DNA from: UBA6080 sp964607515
GTDB lineage: Bacteria; Fermentibacterota; Fermentibacteria; Fermentibacterales; JCC-6
Direction: 5' to 3'
Assembly: GCA_964607515.1 (NCBI GenBank)
Contig: CAZSKU010000004.1
Span: forward strand, 1 to 64,000
DNA: 64,000 nucleotides
Both the position numbers and the translations under genes were made by a program. How positions within the stretch are numbered: the first letter of the stretch is position 1; the number at the start of each line of letters is the position of its first letter. Under the pieces are notes generated by a model that saw only the letters and a program-made list of their open reading frames with translations, did no database searches and was not told the DNA's origin. Of the stretch, positions 44,744-53,263 are shown in pieces.

Positions 44744-44850
44744 GGAAATCCTCCGAGGAAACATCCTTTTTGCCCGTCCACACCGAGGTTTGTATAATCC
44801 CGTGGGGGAAAAGCGGCAAGGACCCCGCCGCGTTTCACGGAGACCGCCCG

Positions 44851-45897
44851 TTGAGCGAATCCGTCCTAACCATCGCCGTCGGCCTGGACAGGTCGGGATG
44901 GCACGAGAGGTTCCTGGACGCCCTTGCGCGCCTGGCGGAAGGCCGCCGGGACCTTCGCTGCATTCCTGTCAACCTGGACAGAAGCGACTGGCTCCGGCAG
45001 CTGAACGGGGTATCCATGGTCCTGTGGAAACCCCATTACATGGGCCATGAATTCTCGGGGTACTTCAAGGAGAAGGTCTACTTCATGGAGCGCTACCTGG
45101 GGCTCACCGTGGTTCCCAACTTCTCCACCGTATGGCACTTCGAGAGCAAGGCGGCCCAGAGCTACCTGTTCGATCATGTGAATGCCCCCACCCCGAAAAC
45201 CGTGGTGAGTTTCGACTACGACGAGGCGTCCGATCTTGCGGCCCGGGAAACCTACCCTGTGGTCAGGAAACTCTCCGCCGGGGCCGGAAGCGTCAACGTG
45301 AGAGCGGTTGAAGGCCCGGGGGACATGAAGAAAGACCTTGAGAAAACCTTCTGCTCGACCCTCTGGGACAGGCATCTCCCGGGGGCGGCCAGAACACGTC
45401 GGGTTCTTTCCGGGCTCCCCCGGCGCTGGTTCCGGGAGTATGCCCGAAGAAGGATCCTCAAACTCGGACTGCCCGGAATGGCCTACTGGCAGGAGTTCAT
45501 TCCGGGAAACGACGCCGATCTCCGGATCACGGTGATAGGCGACCGGTACGCCACGGGCTTCTGGAGGGACAACCGCCCGGGCGACTTCCGGGCCAGCGGC
45601 GGCGGAAGGCTGGTCTACCACAGGCCTCTGCCGGAGGAGGCCGTAAGGGAATGCCTCAGAATCAACCGCCTGCTGGACCTGGACTCCATGGCCTACGACA
45701 TCCTCTTCCGGAACGGCGCCATGGCGATCTGCGAGATGTCCTACGGCTACTCGGATTCGGCGGTCCACCGGGTGTCGGGGTATCAGATTCTTCAGGACGA
45801 CGGAACCCTGACCTTCGTAGCGGGAAACACCTGGCCCCAGGAGTTGTGGGTCAGATGGGCCCTGCACAGGCTGGAAACCCGGAATTGCCCGGTCTGA
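44851..45897 (+). CDS. ATP-grasp domain protein
   Basis: About 348 residues from the TTG at 44851 (CACGGAGACC upstream); the frame is open to an ATG at 44728 that overlaps the divergent DUF362 gene. ATP-grasp features: YPVVRKLSAGAGSVNVRAV (ATP lysine and flexible loop), QEFIPGNDADLRITVIGDR, and AMAICEMSYGYSDS with metal-binding residues in the last strand. ATP-grasp enzymes join a carboxylate to an amine or thiol through an acyl-phosphate. In this locus it could amidate a uronic acid or attach an amino acid (inference). It is followed directly by a GT4 gene (13-bp overlap). Confidence 0.75.
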   Translation: MSESVLTIAVGLDRSGWHERFLDALARLAEGRRDLRCIPVNLDRSDWLRQLNGVSMVLWKPHYMGHEFSGYFKEKVYFMERYLGLTVVPNFSTVWHFESKAAQSYLFDHVNAPTPKTVVSFDYDEASDLAARETYPVVRKLSAGAGSVNVRAVEGPGDMKKDLEKTFCSTLWDRHLPGAARTRRVLSGLPRRWFREYARRRILKLGLPGMAYWQEFIPGNDADLRITVIGDRYATGFWRDNRPGDFRASGGGRLVYHRPLPEEAVRECLRINRLLDLDSMAYDILFRNGAMAICEMSYGYSDSAVHRVSGYQILQDDGTLTFVAGNTWPQELWVRWALHRLETRNCPV

Positions 45898-47033
45898 ACG
45901 CCGCCGGCCGGCCGGCCCGCAGGGTGGTTGTGCTGGCGGAAGCCTCCCCGGACGATCCGGCGGCGGTGGGAGGGGTCAGCGGCTATCTCAGGGCCGTGAT
46001 GGGAATCGCCCCGGAAAACTGGGTTCTCCTCACCCCATCCCCCGACAGGACCGACGCGCCGGGTACCCTGGGTCCCTCCCTCTATTCGAAACGGTTCCCT
46101 CACAGGATAGCCTTTCCAGCAAGGCTCCTCCGGCGGCTTGGTGTCCTGACAGGTCTCCGTCCCGCGGCGGTCTACACCCACAGCAACGAAGCCGCCATGC
46201 TGCTGTGCCTGCTCCGGACCCTGGGACTTTTCAGGTTCAGGCTGGTCCACCACCAGCACGGCTCCGAGAACCCCCTGACCTACGCCACCTTCCCCTTCGC
46301 CAGAAGACTCGGTCTGCCCAGGCTGTACAACGCCGCCCTGCAACTCACCCACCGCTGCGTGGACCATCTGGTGGTGATAGACGGCAGATGCCTGGAGATG
46401 AACAGAAAATGGGGAATCCCGAATGAGCGGATGACCCTGTTGCCGAACGCGGTGGACATCAAGGTCTTCCGGCCGTGCAGGGAGGACGGTAAGGCTTTCC
46501 GGGAAGCCCGGGGCATACCCGGGGGCGCCTTTCTCTTCACCTTCGCAGGAAGGCTCGAGGAGGTCAAGCAGGTGCACCTGGCCATCAGAGCCATGGAGTA
46601 CGCCGCTGGACAACCCTGGCTGGCGGTGGCCGGGGAGGGTACCCTCAGGGGGGAGCTGGAAGCCCTGGCCCGGGCCTCCTCCGCCTTCGGGCGGATAGTG
46701 TTCCTAGGCCCCCTGGGGCCCGGCGAAATGCCGCGGCTCTACTCCGCCTCGGACTGCCTGGTGCTTCCATCCGCCGCGGAGGGGGTGCCACTGGTGATTC
46801 TGGAAGCCATGGCCGCGGGAATCCCCGCAGTGGCCACGGCGGTGGGGGGGGTTCCCGGTCTGCTGGGGCCGGGCTGCGGAATCCTGGTGGACGCCGGGGT
46901 AACCCCGGAGGAACTGGCCGGGGCCATGGATGCCGCTTCCCGAACCTCTTGGGACGGGAATCTGATCAGGTCCGCGGCGATGCTTTACTCCGCCGGCAGG
47001 GCCGTGGATGTTCTCAAGGAACTTCTGACCTGA
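45885..47033 (+). CDS. Family 4 glycosyltransferase
   Basis: About 382 residues from a TTG at 45885; the GTG at 45924 is an alternative and no ATG fits. The acceptor domain has VVVLAEASPDDPAAVGGVSGYLR and HHQHGSENP. The donor domain has LPNAVDIKVFRP, FAGRLEEVKQVHLAI and PSAAEGVPLVILEAMAAGIPAVAT, the full E-x7-E signature of retaining GT4 enzymes. It probably adds a sugar to the repeat unit in the cytoplasm. The stop is 8 bp from the end of the next, convergent gene. Confidence 0.9.
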   Translation: MPGLNAAGRPARRVVVLAEASPDDPAAVGGVSGYLRAVMGIAPENWVLLTPSPDRTDAPGTLGPSLYSKRFPHRIAFPARLLRRLGVLTGLRPAAVYTHSNEAAMLLCLLRTLGLFRFRLVHHQHGSENPLTYATFPFARRLGLPRLYNAALQLTHRCVDHLVVIDGRCLEMNRKWGIPNERMTLLPNAVDIKVFRPCREDGKAFREARGIPGGAFLFTFAGRLEEVKQVHLAIRAMEYAAGQPWLAVAGEGTLRGELEALARASSAFGRIVFLGPLGPGEMPRLYSASDCLVLPSAAEGVPLVILEAMAAGIPAVATAVGGVPGLLGPGCGILVDAGVTPEELAGAMDAASRTSWDGNLIRSAAMLYSAGRAVDVLKELLT

Positions 47034-47041
47034 TCCCGGTA

Positions 47042-48178
47042 TTACTCGATTCCCGCCCAGTCAAGCACTTCCCGAAGGGCATTCACGTACTCTTCGAAGG
47101 AATACTTCAGGGAAGCCTTCAGCCCCGCCAGGGAGAAGGCCACCCGGCGGTCGGTGTCCGTCAGCATTCCCATCACCGCCTCCGCCAGGGAAGCGGGATT
47201 CCCGGGTTCCGCCAGAGCGCCCGCCGCTCCTTCGTCCAGCACTTCAGGTATCGCCCCGATCCTGGTGGCCACCACCGGAACACCCTTGCTCATGGCTTCC
47301 GCCAGGACCAGCCCGAAGGCCTCCTCCCTCCTGGTGGGGAAGACCAGCACCGGAGCCCCCTGTCCGAGCATGATCTCGATCTCACGGTGGCTCATGGGGC
47401 CCAGGAGCCTGACCCTGTCCTGAAGGTTTCTTGAGGCGGTCCACGCCCTGATGGCGTCGAAAATCCCGACGTCGGTTTCCGGGCCGATGATGTCCAGGGG
47501 GGGGACGGTGTCAAGACGGGCCAGGATGATCTCGTAGGCCTCCAGAAGGTCCCAGATCCCCTTCCGCGCCCTGACGGTGGAAAGGTACACCAGGGATGCG
47601 GGAGCTCCGGCGAACCTTTCACCGGCCTCGTCCCCGGAACTGAAGGTCCACCCCGGCGGAAGGCAGTTCAGCAGCACCCTCATCTTATCCCGGGGCACCC
47701 CGACCGATTCCAGGTCATCGAGCACCGCCCCGCTGGGGCCAATGCACCGGTGGAAGGACTGCCAGAAATCCTGAGCGTGCCTGGACTGGAAGCGGCTTGC
47801 CCCCTCCTTGAGCTGCCGGTAGCGGACCATGTGGGAGTAGCCTATCCACACCGGGGAGACCCCCCGGATCATGGGGTGGAAGAAGTAGTCGAAGGTAAGC
47901 GCCGGCGGAAGGGAGGCGGGGAGGTAGAAGGCGCCCCGGAAACGGGGCCCGAATCTGAGACGAAGGGCTGAAACCTCCATTCGGGCAGCCCTTAACAGCT
48001 TGTGCACCCGGATCTTTCCTATTTCGGTGTTCTTCCGGGAGAAAGCCCTGTCCAGGACCGTGACCCGGCAACCGTTCTCCTCCAGGGCCCGCACCAGATA
48101 CCTGGTCATGACCAGAGAACCGTGCATGGCCCCCGAGTTGTTTCCGACCACAAGGATTCCGGGGCCTGCGTCGTTCAT
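47042..48178 (-). CDS. Family 4 glycosyltransferase
   Basis: A 378-residue enzyme from the ATG at 48178, which shares ATGA with the stop of the upstream gene. N-terminal GNNSGAMHGSLVMTRYLVRAL is a GT4 acceptor signature. VYLSTVRARKGIWDLLEAYE and FPTRREEAFGLVLAEAMSKGVPVVAT give the donor site. It is the third gene of a minus-strand operon (DUF362 paralogue 2, GT4, GT4). The acceptor and donor sugars cannot be predicted. Confidence 0.9.
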   Translation of the reverse strand: MNDAGPGILVVGNNSGAMHGSLVMTRYLVRALEENGCRVTVLDRAFSRKNTEIGKIRVHKLLRAARMEVSALRLRFGPRFRGAFYLPASLPPALTFDYFFHPMIRGVSPVWIGYSHMVRYRQLKEGASRFQSRHAQDFWQSFHRCIGPSGAVLDDLESVGVPRDKMRVLLNCLPPGWTFSSGDEAGERFAGAPASLVYLSTVRARKGIWDLLEAYEIILARLDTVPPLDIIGPETDVGIFDAIRAWTASRNLQDRVRLLGPMSHREIEIMLGQGAPVLVFPTRREEAFGLVLAEAMSKGVPVVATRIGAIPEVLDEGAAGALAEPGNPASLAEAVMGMLTDTDRRVAFSLAGLKASLKYSFEEYVNALREVLDWAGIE

Positions 48179-49284
48179 GGGTCCAGGGCGCCCCTGGTTC
48201 CCAGAGCCTCGGCGTACACTTCCAGAGTGGCTTCCACCATTCTCTCCACGGTGAAACGGCTCAGAATCCGCTCCCTTCCGGAAGCACCCATTATTCTGCA
48301 CAATTCGGGCCCGTCCGCAAGCCTGAGCAGGAGCGCCGCCAGACTTTCCGGATCCCGTCGCTGCAGCAGGAAGCCGTCGATCCCGTCCCTCACCAGTTCC
48401 GGATTGCCCCCGTCCGGGGTGCATACCACGGGAAGCCCCGAGGCCATGCACTCCATGAGGAAGTTGGACATCCCCTCGCCTTCGGGGGACAGGAGAACCC
48501 CCGCTGAGGCATCCCTCAAAAGCGGCATCACGTCGCCCACCCTGCCGGTGAACTCCACCGATCTGCCGCAGCCGCCCTCCCGGGCCAGCCTTTCCAGGCA
48601 CGGCCTGTCGGGGCCGTCACCCACCAGCCGGAAGGTGAAACGGTCAGGCGCCCGGCGGGCCAGAAGCGCCGCGGCCCGGATCAGGCCCTCGAAATCCTTG
48701 TGGCCCGCCATGGACCCGGCCATGACCACGGTGAAACCTTCAGAACGACCCTCCGGGACATCCGAAGGACCGAGCCGGGCCGGGTCGAACCCGTTGGGCA
48801 CCATGCGGGCCCTGGCCTGCGGAATCCTCCAGGCCCGGAGCCCCGCCTGGGAGTTCCCGATGCAGAGTCTTCCCAGGCGGGAGGCCAGCAGCAGTCTCCG
48901 CCGCTTCCGGACCGGCAGGGTTCCCATCCTCACCAGGCCCGTAACGTGGGCGCACCCGGCGCACCGGGCCAGAGCTTCCATGATGAAGGCGCTTATCCAC
49001 CCCCAGGAATGGATGACGTCCGGTCTGAAGGAGGCCACCAGGGAAACCGCCCTGGCTGCCGCGCCCGGGCCGGAGCCGCCGCCGGTTGCCGGTCGAACGC
49101 CCTGAGCCCTGAGTTCCCCGGTCATGGCTCCGCCGTGCAGGGTCCAGACGGAAATCCGGGCACCCAGGCCCGCGAGACCCCCGCTCAGCATGCAGAACTG
49201 ACGCTCCGCGCCGCCGGGGCCCAGACCGTCGATGGCCAGAAGAATCTTCAGCGGTCTTCCGCCGGAGAAGCCGGACGGCTTCAA
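48175..49284 (-). CDS. Family 4 glycosyltransferase
   Basis: A 369-residue enzyme starting at a TTG overlapping the DUF362 stop by 4 bp. LLAIDGLGPGGAERQFCMLSGGL at the N-terminus is the classic GT4 motif (GGAER). GSMAGHKDFEGLIRA and SPEGEGMSNFLMECMASGLPVVCT supply the donor site with E-x7-E. It shows close general resemblance to N-acetylgalactosamine- and glucose-transferring LPS enzymes, but specificity is unknown. It is translationally coupled to both neighbours. Confidence 0.9.
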   Translation of the reverse strand: MKPSGFSGGRPLKILLAIDGLGPGGAERQFCMLSGGLAGLGARISVWTLHGGAMTGELRAQGVRPATGGGSGPGAAARAVSLVASFRPDVIHSWGWISAFIMEALARCAGCAHVTGLVRMGTLPVRKRRRLLLASRLGRLCIGNSQAGLRAWRIPQARARMVPNGFDPARLGPSDVPEGRSEGFTVVMAGSMAGHKDFEGLIRAAALLARRAPDRFTFRLVGDGPDRPCLERLAREGGCGRSVEFTGRVGDVMPLLRDASAGVLLSPEGEGMSNFLMECMASGLPVVCTPDGGNPELVRDGIDGFLLQRRDPESLAALLLRLADGPELCRIMGASGRERILSRFTVERMVEATLEVYAEALGTRGALDP

Positions 49285-50747
49285 CGGGAGCTCCTGCCCT
49301 GAACCCAGGCGTCATGCCTTCTGAAGGTCTCCAGGGAGGGAATTGACCGGAGTCCTTTCACAGAATCACCCTCCCGGGCCAGCACCGTCGTTGCAACGTC
49401 GGGCGGGCAGGGGGCGAACCCCCAGGGGCTGTCGAATCCCCGGGCCAGCAGCCGCAGTTCCATAGGGTCAATCCCCGCCGCGGCCGCCGAGACCGCGTCC
49501 ACCAGGAGCGGAGAGGCTCCGGCGATGATGATCCTCGAAGGCACCGGGTCCGGGTCCAGCGGGCCGTTCCCCTCCCCGCCGATGATCCCGTCCACCAGGT
49601 TGAAGAATCTTCGGGCCGGTTCCCGGCACGGCTTCCCTGAGGAATCGAAGTAGATCATCACTGCCGCCAGATCCAGCACGGTCCTCCAGATGGTGTCATT
49701 GCCGGGCCAGTTGCCGCTTCTCACCACGTTCCGGGTGGAGCCGAAGATCCGGTAGCCCAGTGGCTTGACCGCCCCAAGAATGGCGCCCGTTCTCCGCCCG
49801 CCCCTAAGGAGGAGCCTTTTTGCGGCCCTGACCATTAGGTTTTCCAGGGCTCCGGCCCTTCTGCCGTCCGGGAACTGGTCGCCGCCCCGGCAGGGAGGAC
49901 CGAACCTGTAGTGCGGCAGAAGGTTCTTGTTTCCCGCCAGGCCCACCATTCCCTTGAGGCATCCCGTCATTCCGCACTTCTTGTGGGTCTTCAGCTTCGG
50001 GATGTTCACGATGACGTCCGCCGCCAGGGCCGTACCGCTCACTTCGTAGACGTGCCTGCCCAGGGAATGGTGAAGGTTGGTCTCCGCGGTGTCGTATCCC
50101 GCCCCGTAGAAGGGAGGAAGGTCAGGGGTGCCGTAAAAATGGCTTCGCTCCCCCAGGTCCACCCTGACCACTCCCAGAGGATCCCCCGTCAGTTCCACCC
50201 TTCCTGTACAGACACCCCGGGTGACGATCCACCGCTGGCTCCGCAGGTCCAGCAGTTCCACGGGAACCCCGGACCTTTCCGCCAGAGCCCTGGCCACTTC
50301 CCCGAGCCCGGTCCTTGCGGCGATGACCCGGAAGTCCGAATCGGTCTGCGGGGAGTCGGCGATCACCACCCTGCCGGACCCCTTCAGGGCGATTAGAACG
50401 TAATCGAGGAGGGCCCTCACCACCGATCCGTGGGTGACCACCTGCATCCACTGCTCGGGCCTGCTCTCCCTGCCGCCGCACACCAGGTTGGGCTTCAGGA
50501 GCACCGTGTCTCCGGGTTTGACAATGCCGCCCAGGGGATTCCAGCCGGGAAGCCCGAAGCGTCCCGAATCCATGCCCAGTGCCGCCAGCGATTCCCTCAC
50601 GCCGCTGTAGGCGTGGTTGGCCTCACCGGAGCCCGGTCTTTGCCAGGGGTACTCCGGAGGTGCGAAGTCCGGATCGTAGGGCGGATGCAGCGGGTAGACA
50701 GCGCTTCCGGTTCTCACGATCGATGTGAGGCGGTCGAGTTCGGGCAT
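49281..50747 (-). CDS. DUF362-family protein, paralogue 2
   Basis: About 488 residues from the ATG at 50747. It shares the DUF362 core with paralogue 1: VLLKPNLVCGG, NIPKLKTHKKCGMTGCLKGMVG, LAGNKNLLPHYR, NWPGNDTIWRTVLDLA and DPDPVPSRIIIAGASP. It has an additional N-terminal region of about 80 residues and a longer middle. No ferredoxin motif is present. It heads a coupled operon with two GT4 genes, strengthening the link to glycan synthesis. The reaction is unknown. Confidence 0.82.
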   Translation of the reverse strand: MPELDRLTSIVRTGSAVYPLHPPYDPDFAPPEYPWQRPGSGEANHAYSGVRESLAALGMDSGRFGLPGWNPLGGIVKPGDTVLLKPNLVCGGRESRPEQWMQVVTHGSVVRALLDYVLIALKGSGRVVIADSPQTDSDFRVIAARTGLGEVARALAERSGVPVELLDLRSQRWIVTRGVCTGRVELTGDPLGVVRVDLGERSHFYGTPDLPPFYGAGYDTAETNLHHSLGRHVYEVSGTALAADVIVNIPKLKTHKKCGMTGCLKGMVGLAGNKNLLPHYRFGPPCRGGDQFPDGRRAGALENLMVRAAKRLLLRGGRRTGAILGAVKPLGYRIFGSTRNVVRSGNWPGNDTIWRTVLDLAAVMIYFDSSGKPCREPARRFFNLVDGIIGGEGNGPLDPDPVPSRIIIAGASPLLVDAVSAAAAGIDPMELRLLARGFDSPWGFAPCPPDVATTVLAREGDSVKGLRSIPSLETFRRHDAWVQGRSSR

Positions 50748-50849
50748 TTCCACCAGCCTGGAAAGGGTTGAACGGCGATTGCCCCGCCGGGCTACAGCAT
50801 TATATTGAGATGCCGAAACAAAGGACATGTTCACAGGAAAGCGGTTCTT

Positions 50850-52244
50850 GTGTACTCCGGACTGAGATACAGCATCTACCGTTCCCTGCCCGTGGGGCTC
50901 CAGAACCTGGCCGTTACGGTCATCGCTTCCGCTAGGCTCGTCCATGAATCCTCTCCCTCCTTCAGAAGACTGGTTGCGCGCCTTGTGGAAATGCAGCGCT
51001 GGCCGGCGCAGCGGATGGAGAGCTACCAGAGGGAACGGCTGGCGGAAGTTCTGATCTCGGCCCGGGACACGCCCTTCTATTCGGGGATGATCCCGGAGGA
51101 TTCCCGGGTTCGCGGGGACCCGGTGGCGGTTCTGAAGACTCTGCCGGTGCTGGACAAGAAAACCGTTTCACACAACACCGAAGCCTTCCTGAGCCGTGGC
51201 GGCGCAGGTTCCCGGCTGGTTAAGCGGGGCACAAGCGGAACCACCGGATTCCCCCTCAGGGTGTACTGGAACCGGAGTTCCATGGACTGGGAACGGGCCC
51301 TGATCTGGCGGCACCGGCTCACCGCCGGCTGCCGGCTGGGACGGGACTGGATGGGCATGCTGGGGGGACACCGGATAGTCCCCACAGGAGACAACTCGCC
51401 TCCCTTCTGGCGGGAGTGCGTTCCGGCCAGGATATCCTACCTCTCCACCTACCATATCTCCCCCGGCAACGCGCCCCATTACCACATGCACATGGAGGAC
51501 AGGAAGATCTCCTTCCTGTCCGGATACCCCTCGGCCCTGTACGCCCTGGCCCTCTCCCTGAAAAGGAACGGCATGAGATGCCCGATCCAGGGCATCTTCT
51601 ACGGCGCCGAACCGCTTCACGACTTCCAGAGGAGCGTTGTGGAATCGGTTTTCGAGTGCCATGTCTGGGACTTCTACGGCCTTACCGAGAGGGTGGTGTC
51701 GGCCAGCGAATTCGAATGCAGGAACGGGCTTCACCTGAACTGGGAGAACTCTTACTTCGAGATCCTCGACCCCTCCGGGGCCGACACGGCTCCCGGCGAG
51801 AACGGCGAACTGGTTGGCACTTCCCTGAGCAACACCGTCTTCACCCTGCTCAGGTATCGCACAGGAGACGTGACCCGGATACTGGAGGGGGAGTGCCCCT
51901 GCGGCAGGCAGTCCGCCAGGATCGCTCCTATAGAGACCAAGGTGGAGGACCTGCTTGTCATGCCCGACGGGAAACTGATATCCGCCTCGAACCTCACCAT
52001 CCCCTTCAAGGTCATCTCCCATGTGCGCCAGGCGCAGATATATCAGAAGGAACCGGGGGAGCTGGTGGTCAAGATCGTCCCGGAGGAGGGGTTCAACCCC
52101 GAACAGGCGGAGCGGCTATCCCGGGAGATCCAGTCGTCCCTTCCCGACGGAGTTGCGGTGAGGATCCAGATGGTTGACTCCATACCGGTGAACAGGTCCG
52201 GAAAGTACTCCTTCGCCGTTTCCGAGGTGAACCGGGGAGGCTAG
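50850..52244 (+). CDS. PaaK/CapK-like adenylate-forming enzyme
   Basis: About 464 residues from the GTG at 50850 (AGGAAAG upstream; a TTG at 50805 is an alternative). The phosphate-binding loop KRGTSGTTGFP, the IFYGAEPL and DFYGLTERV motifs, and RTGDVTRI near 350 are those of phenylacetate-CoA ligase-like ANL enzymes. CapK-type members occur in capsule loci. They activate a carboxylate as acyl-AMP, often then transferring it to CoA or an acceptor. With the ATP-grasp and FemAB-like genes this suggests acyl or amide decoration of the glycan (inference). The stop TAG shares the palindrome CTAG with the stop of the next, convergent gene. Confidence 0.88.
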   Translation: MYSGLRYSIYRSLPVGLQNLAVTVIASARLVHESSPSFRRLVARLVEMQRWPAQRMESYQRERLAEVLISARDTPFYSGMIPEDSRVRGDPVAVLKTLPVLDKKTVSHNTEAFLSRGGAGSRLVKRGTSGTTGFPLRVYWNRSSMDWERALIWRHRLTAGCRLGRDWMGMLGGHRIVPTGDNSPPFWRECVPARISYLSTYHISPGNAPHYHMHMEDRKISFLSGYPSALYALALSLKRNGMRCPIQGIFYGAEPLHDFQRSVVESVFECHVWDFYGLTERVVSASEFECRNGLHLNWENSYFEILDPSGADTAPGENGELVGTSLSNTVFTLLRYRTGDVTRILEGECPCGRQSARIAPIETKVEDLLVMPDGKLISASNLTIPFKVISHVRQAQIYQKEPGELVVKIVPEEGFNPEQAERLSREIQSSLPDGVAVRIQMVDSIPVNRSGKYSFAVSEVNRGG

Positions 52245-53263
52245 CCCCCCTGGCATTCCATAATCGTTCGTGCTATGTGCGCCGCAAGGTTCGGCTCCCG
52301 GGGTTGCAGGGGTTCCTTTCTGGAGGGCAGGTCCCGGGGGTCCGGAAAATCCCCGGCCCGTTCCAGGGAAACCAGCCGCCCCTCCCTCTCCAGAGTTTCA
52401 TCCACCCTGCCCCGCCTGCCCCGGAAGAACGAATAGGAGGGAACCCCCAGGATCGCCGCTTCCCTGGTCATGGTCCCTCCGCCGCCTATGACCGCGTCCG
52501 CGGCGAGTATCAGCTGAGGGCCGGGGTAGGCCCTGGAGGGCTCCAGCAGCCGGTCCCTGCATTGGACGCACCGGGAGGGAAAGTCGCCGGGGGTCCTGGG
52601 TATCCAGATCAGCTGGACCTCCCGGTCCGCAGCAAGCCGCTCCATCAGCCCTGCAAGGATCACCTCCGCCTCCGGGTTGTGGTAATGGGCCGTGGTCGCT
52701 GGAGGCCTCACGAGGATCTTCACCCTGTCCCGGGAGAGCCCCAGCTCCCGGGAGATTTCTGGGTCCGGCTCCGCTCCGTTCAGGTAGAGGTTTTCCTTGA
52801 ATCCCGGATAGAGAGAGACCCTGCCGGTCCTGACACCCGCTTCCCGGCAGCGGTCCATTCCCACCGCTTCGGGGAGTAGTATCCGCCGGCAGAAAATGTT
52901 GAATATCAGGGGATTGACCCATTCGTAGTCGTACATGGTGACGCTGGGGATCCCGAGAAGTCTCGAGGCCAGAGGCAGAGAACGGGACCCGTGGCCGAAG
53001 GAGACGTCGGGCTTCCAATGCCCCATGGCCTTGGCCAGCTTCACCGCCCGAACAACGATTCCCAGGGCCTTTTCCAGTACCGAACCGCCCCGGCCCGCTC
53101 CCACCTTGATGTAATCCAGCCGGTACAGGTCCAGAAGCCGGCAGGTTCCGGCCCGGTCCCTGGCGGTGAACCTTACGGAATGCCCCAGGGCCGACAGTTC
53201 CCCGGCCAACGGCTTCATCACGGGCACGTGGGGGGCGTTGTCGGCGTCAAACCATATCTTCAC
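52241..53263 (-). CDS. DUF354-family glycosyltransferase-like protein
   Basis: About 340 residues from the GTG at 53263, 9 bp after GGAGG; a GTG at 53269 is an alternative. KIWFDADNAPHVPVMKPLAGEL at the N-terminus and ADAVIGGGGTMTREAAILGVPSYSFF in the C-terminal half are the DUF354 hallmarks. The fold is GT-B-like, related to UDP-GlcNAc 2-epimerase and MurG-like proteins. The function is not established; family members occur in polysaccharide and archaeal glycan loci. It overlaps the upstream toroid gene by 17 bp and completes the minus-strand operon that starts at 56.6 kb. Confidence 0.85.
   Translation of the reverse strand: MKIWFDADNAPHVPVMKPLAGELSALGHSVRFTARDRAGTCRLLDLYRLDYIKVGAGRGGSVLEKALGIVVRAVKLAKAMGHWKPDVSFGHGSRSLPLASRLLGIPSVTMYDYEWVNPLIFNIFCRRILLPEAVGMDRCREAGVRTGRVSLYPGFKENLYLNGAEPDPEISRELGLSRDRVKILVRPPATTAHYHNPEAEVILAGLMERLAADREVQLIWIPRTPGDFPSRCVQCRDRLLEPSRAYPGPQLILAADAVIGGGGTMTREAAILGVPSYSFFRGRRGRVDETLEREGRLVSLERAGDFPDPRDLPSRKEPLQPREPNLAAHIARTIMECQGG

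Noticed and set aside
44866..45867. A 333-codon minus-strand frame opposite the ATP-grasp gene
   Set aside because: The plus strand carries recognisable ATP-grasp motifs and coupled neighbours; the antisense frame has none.
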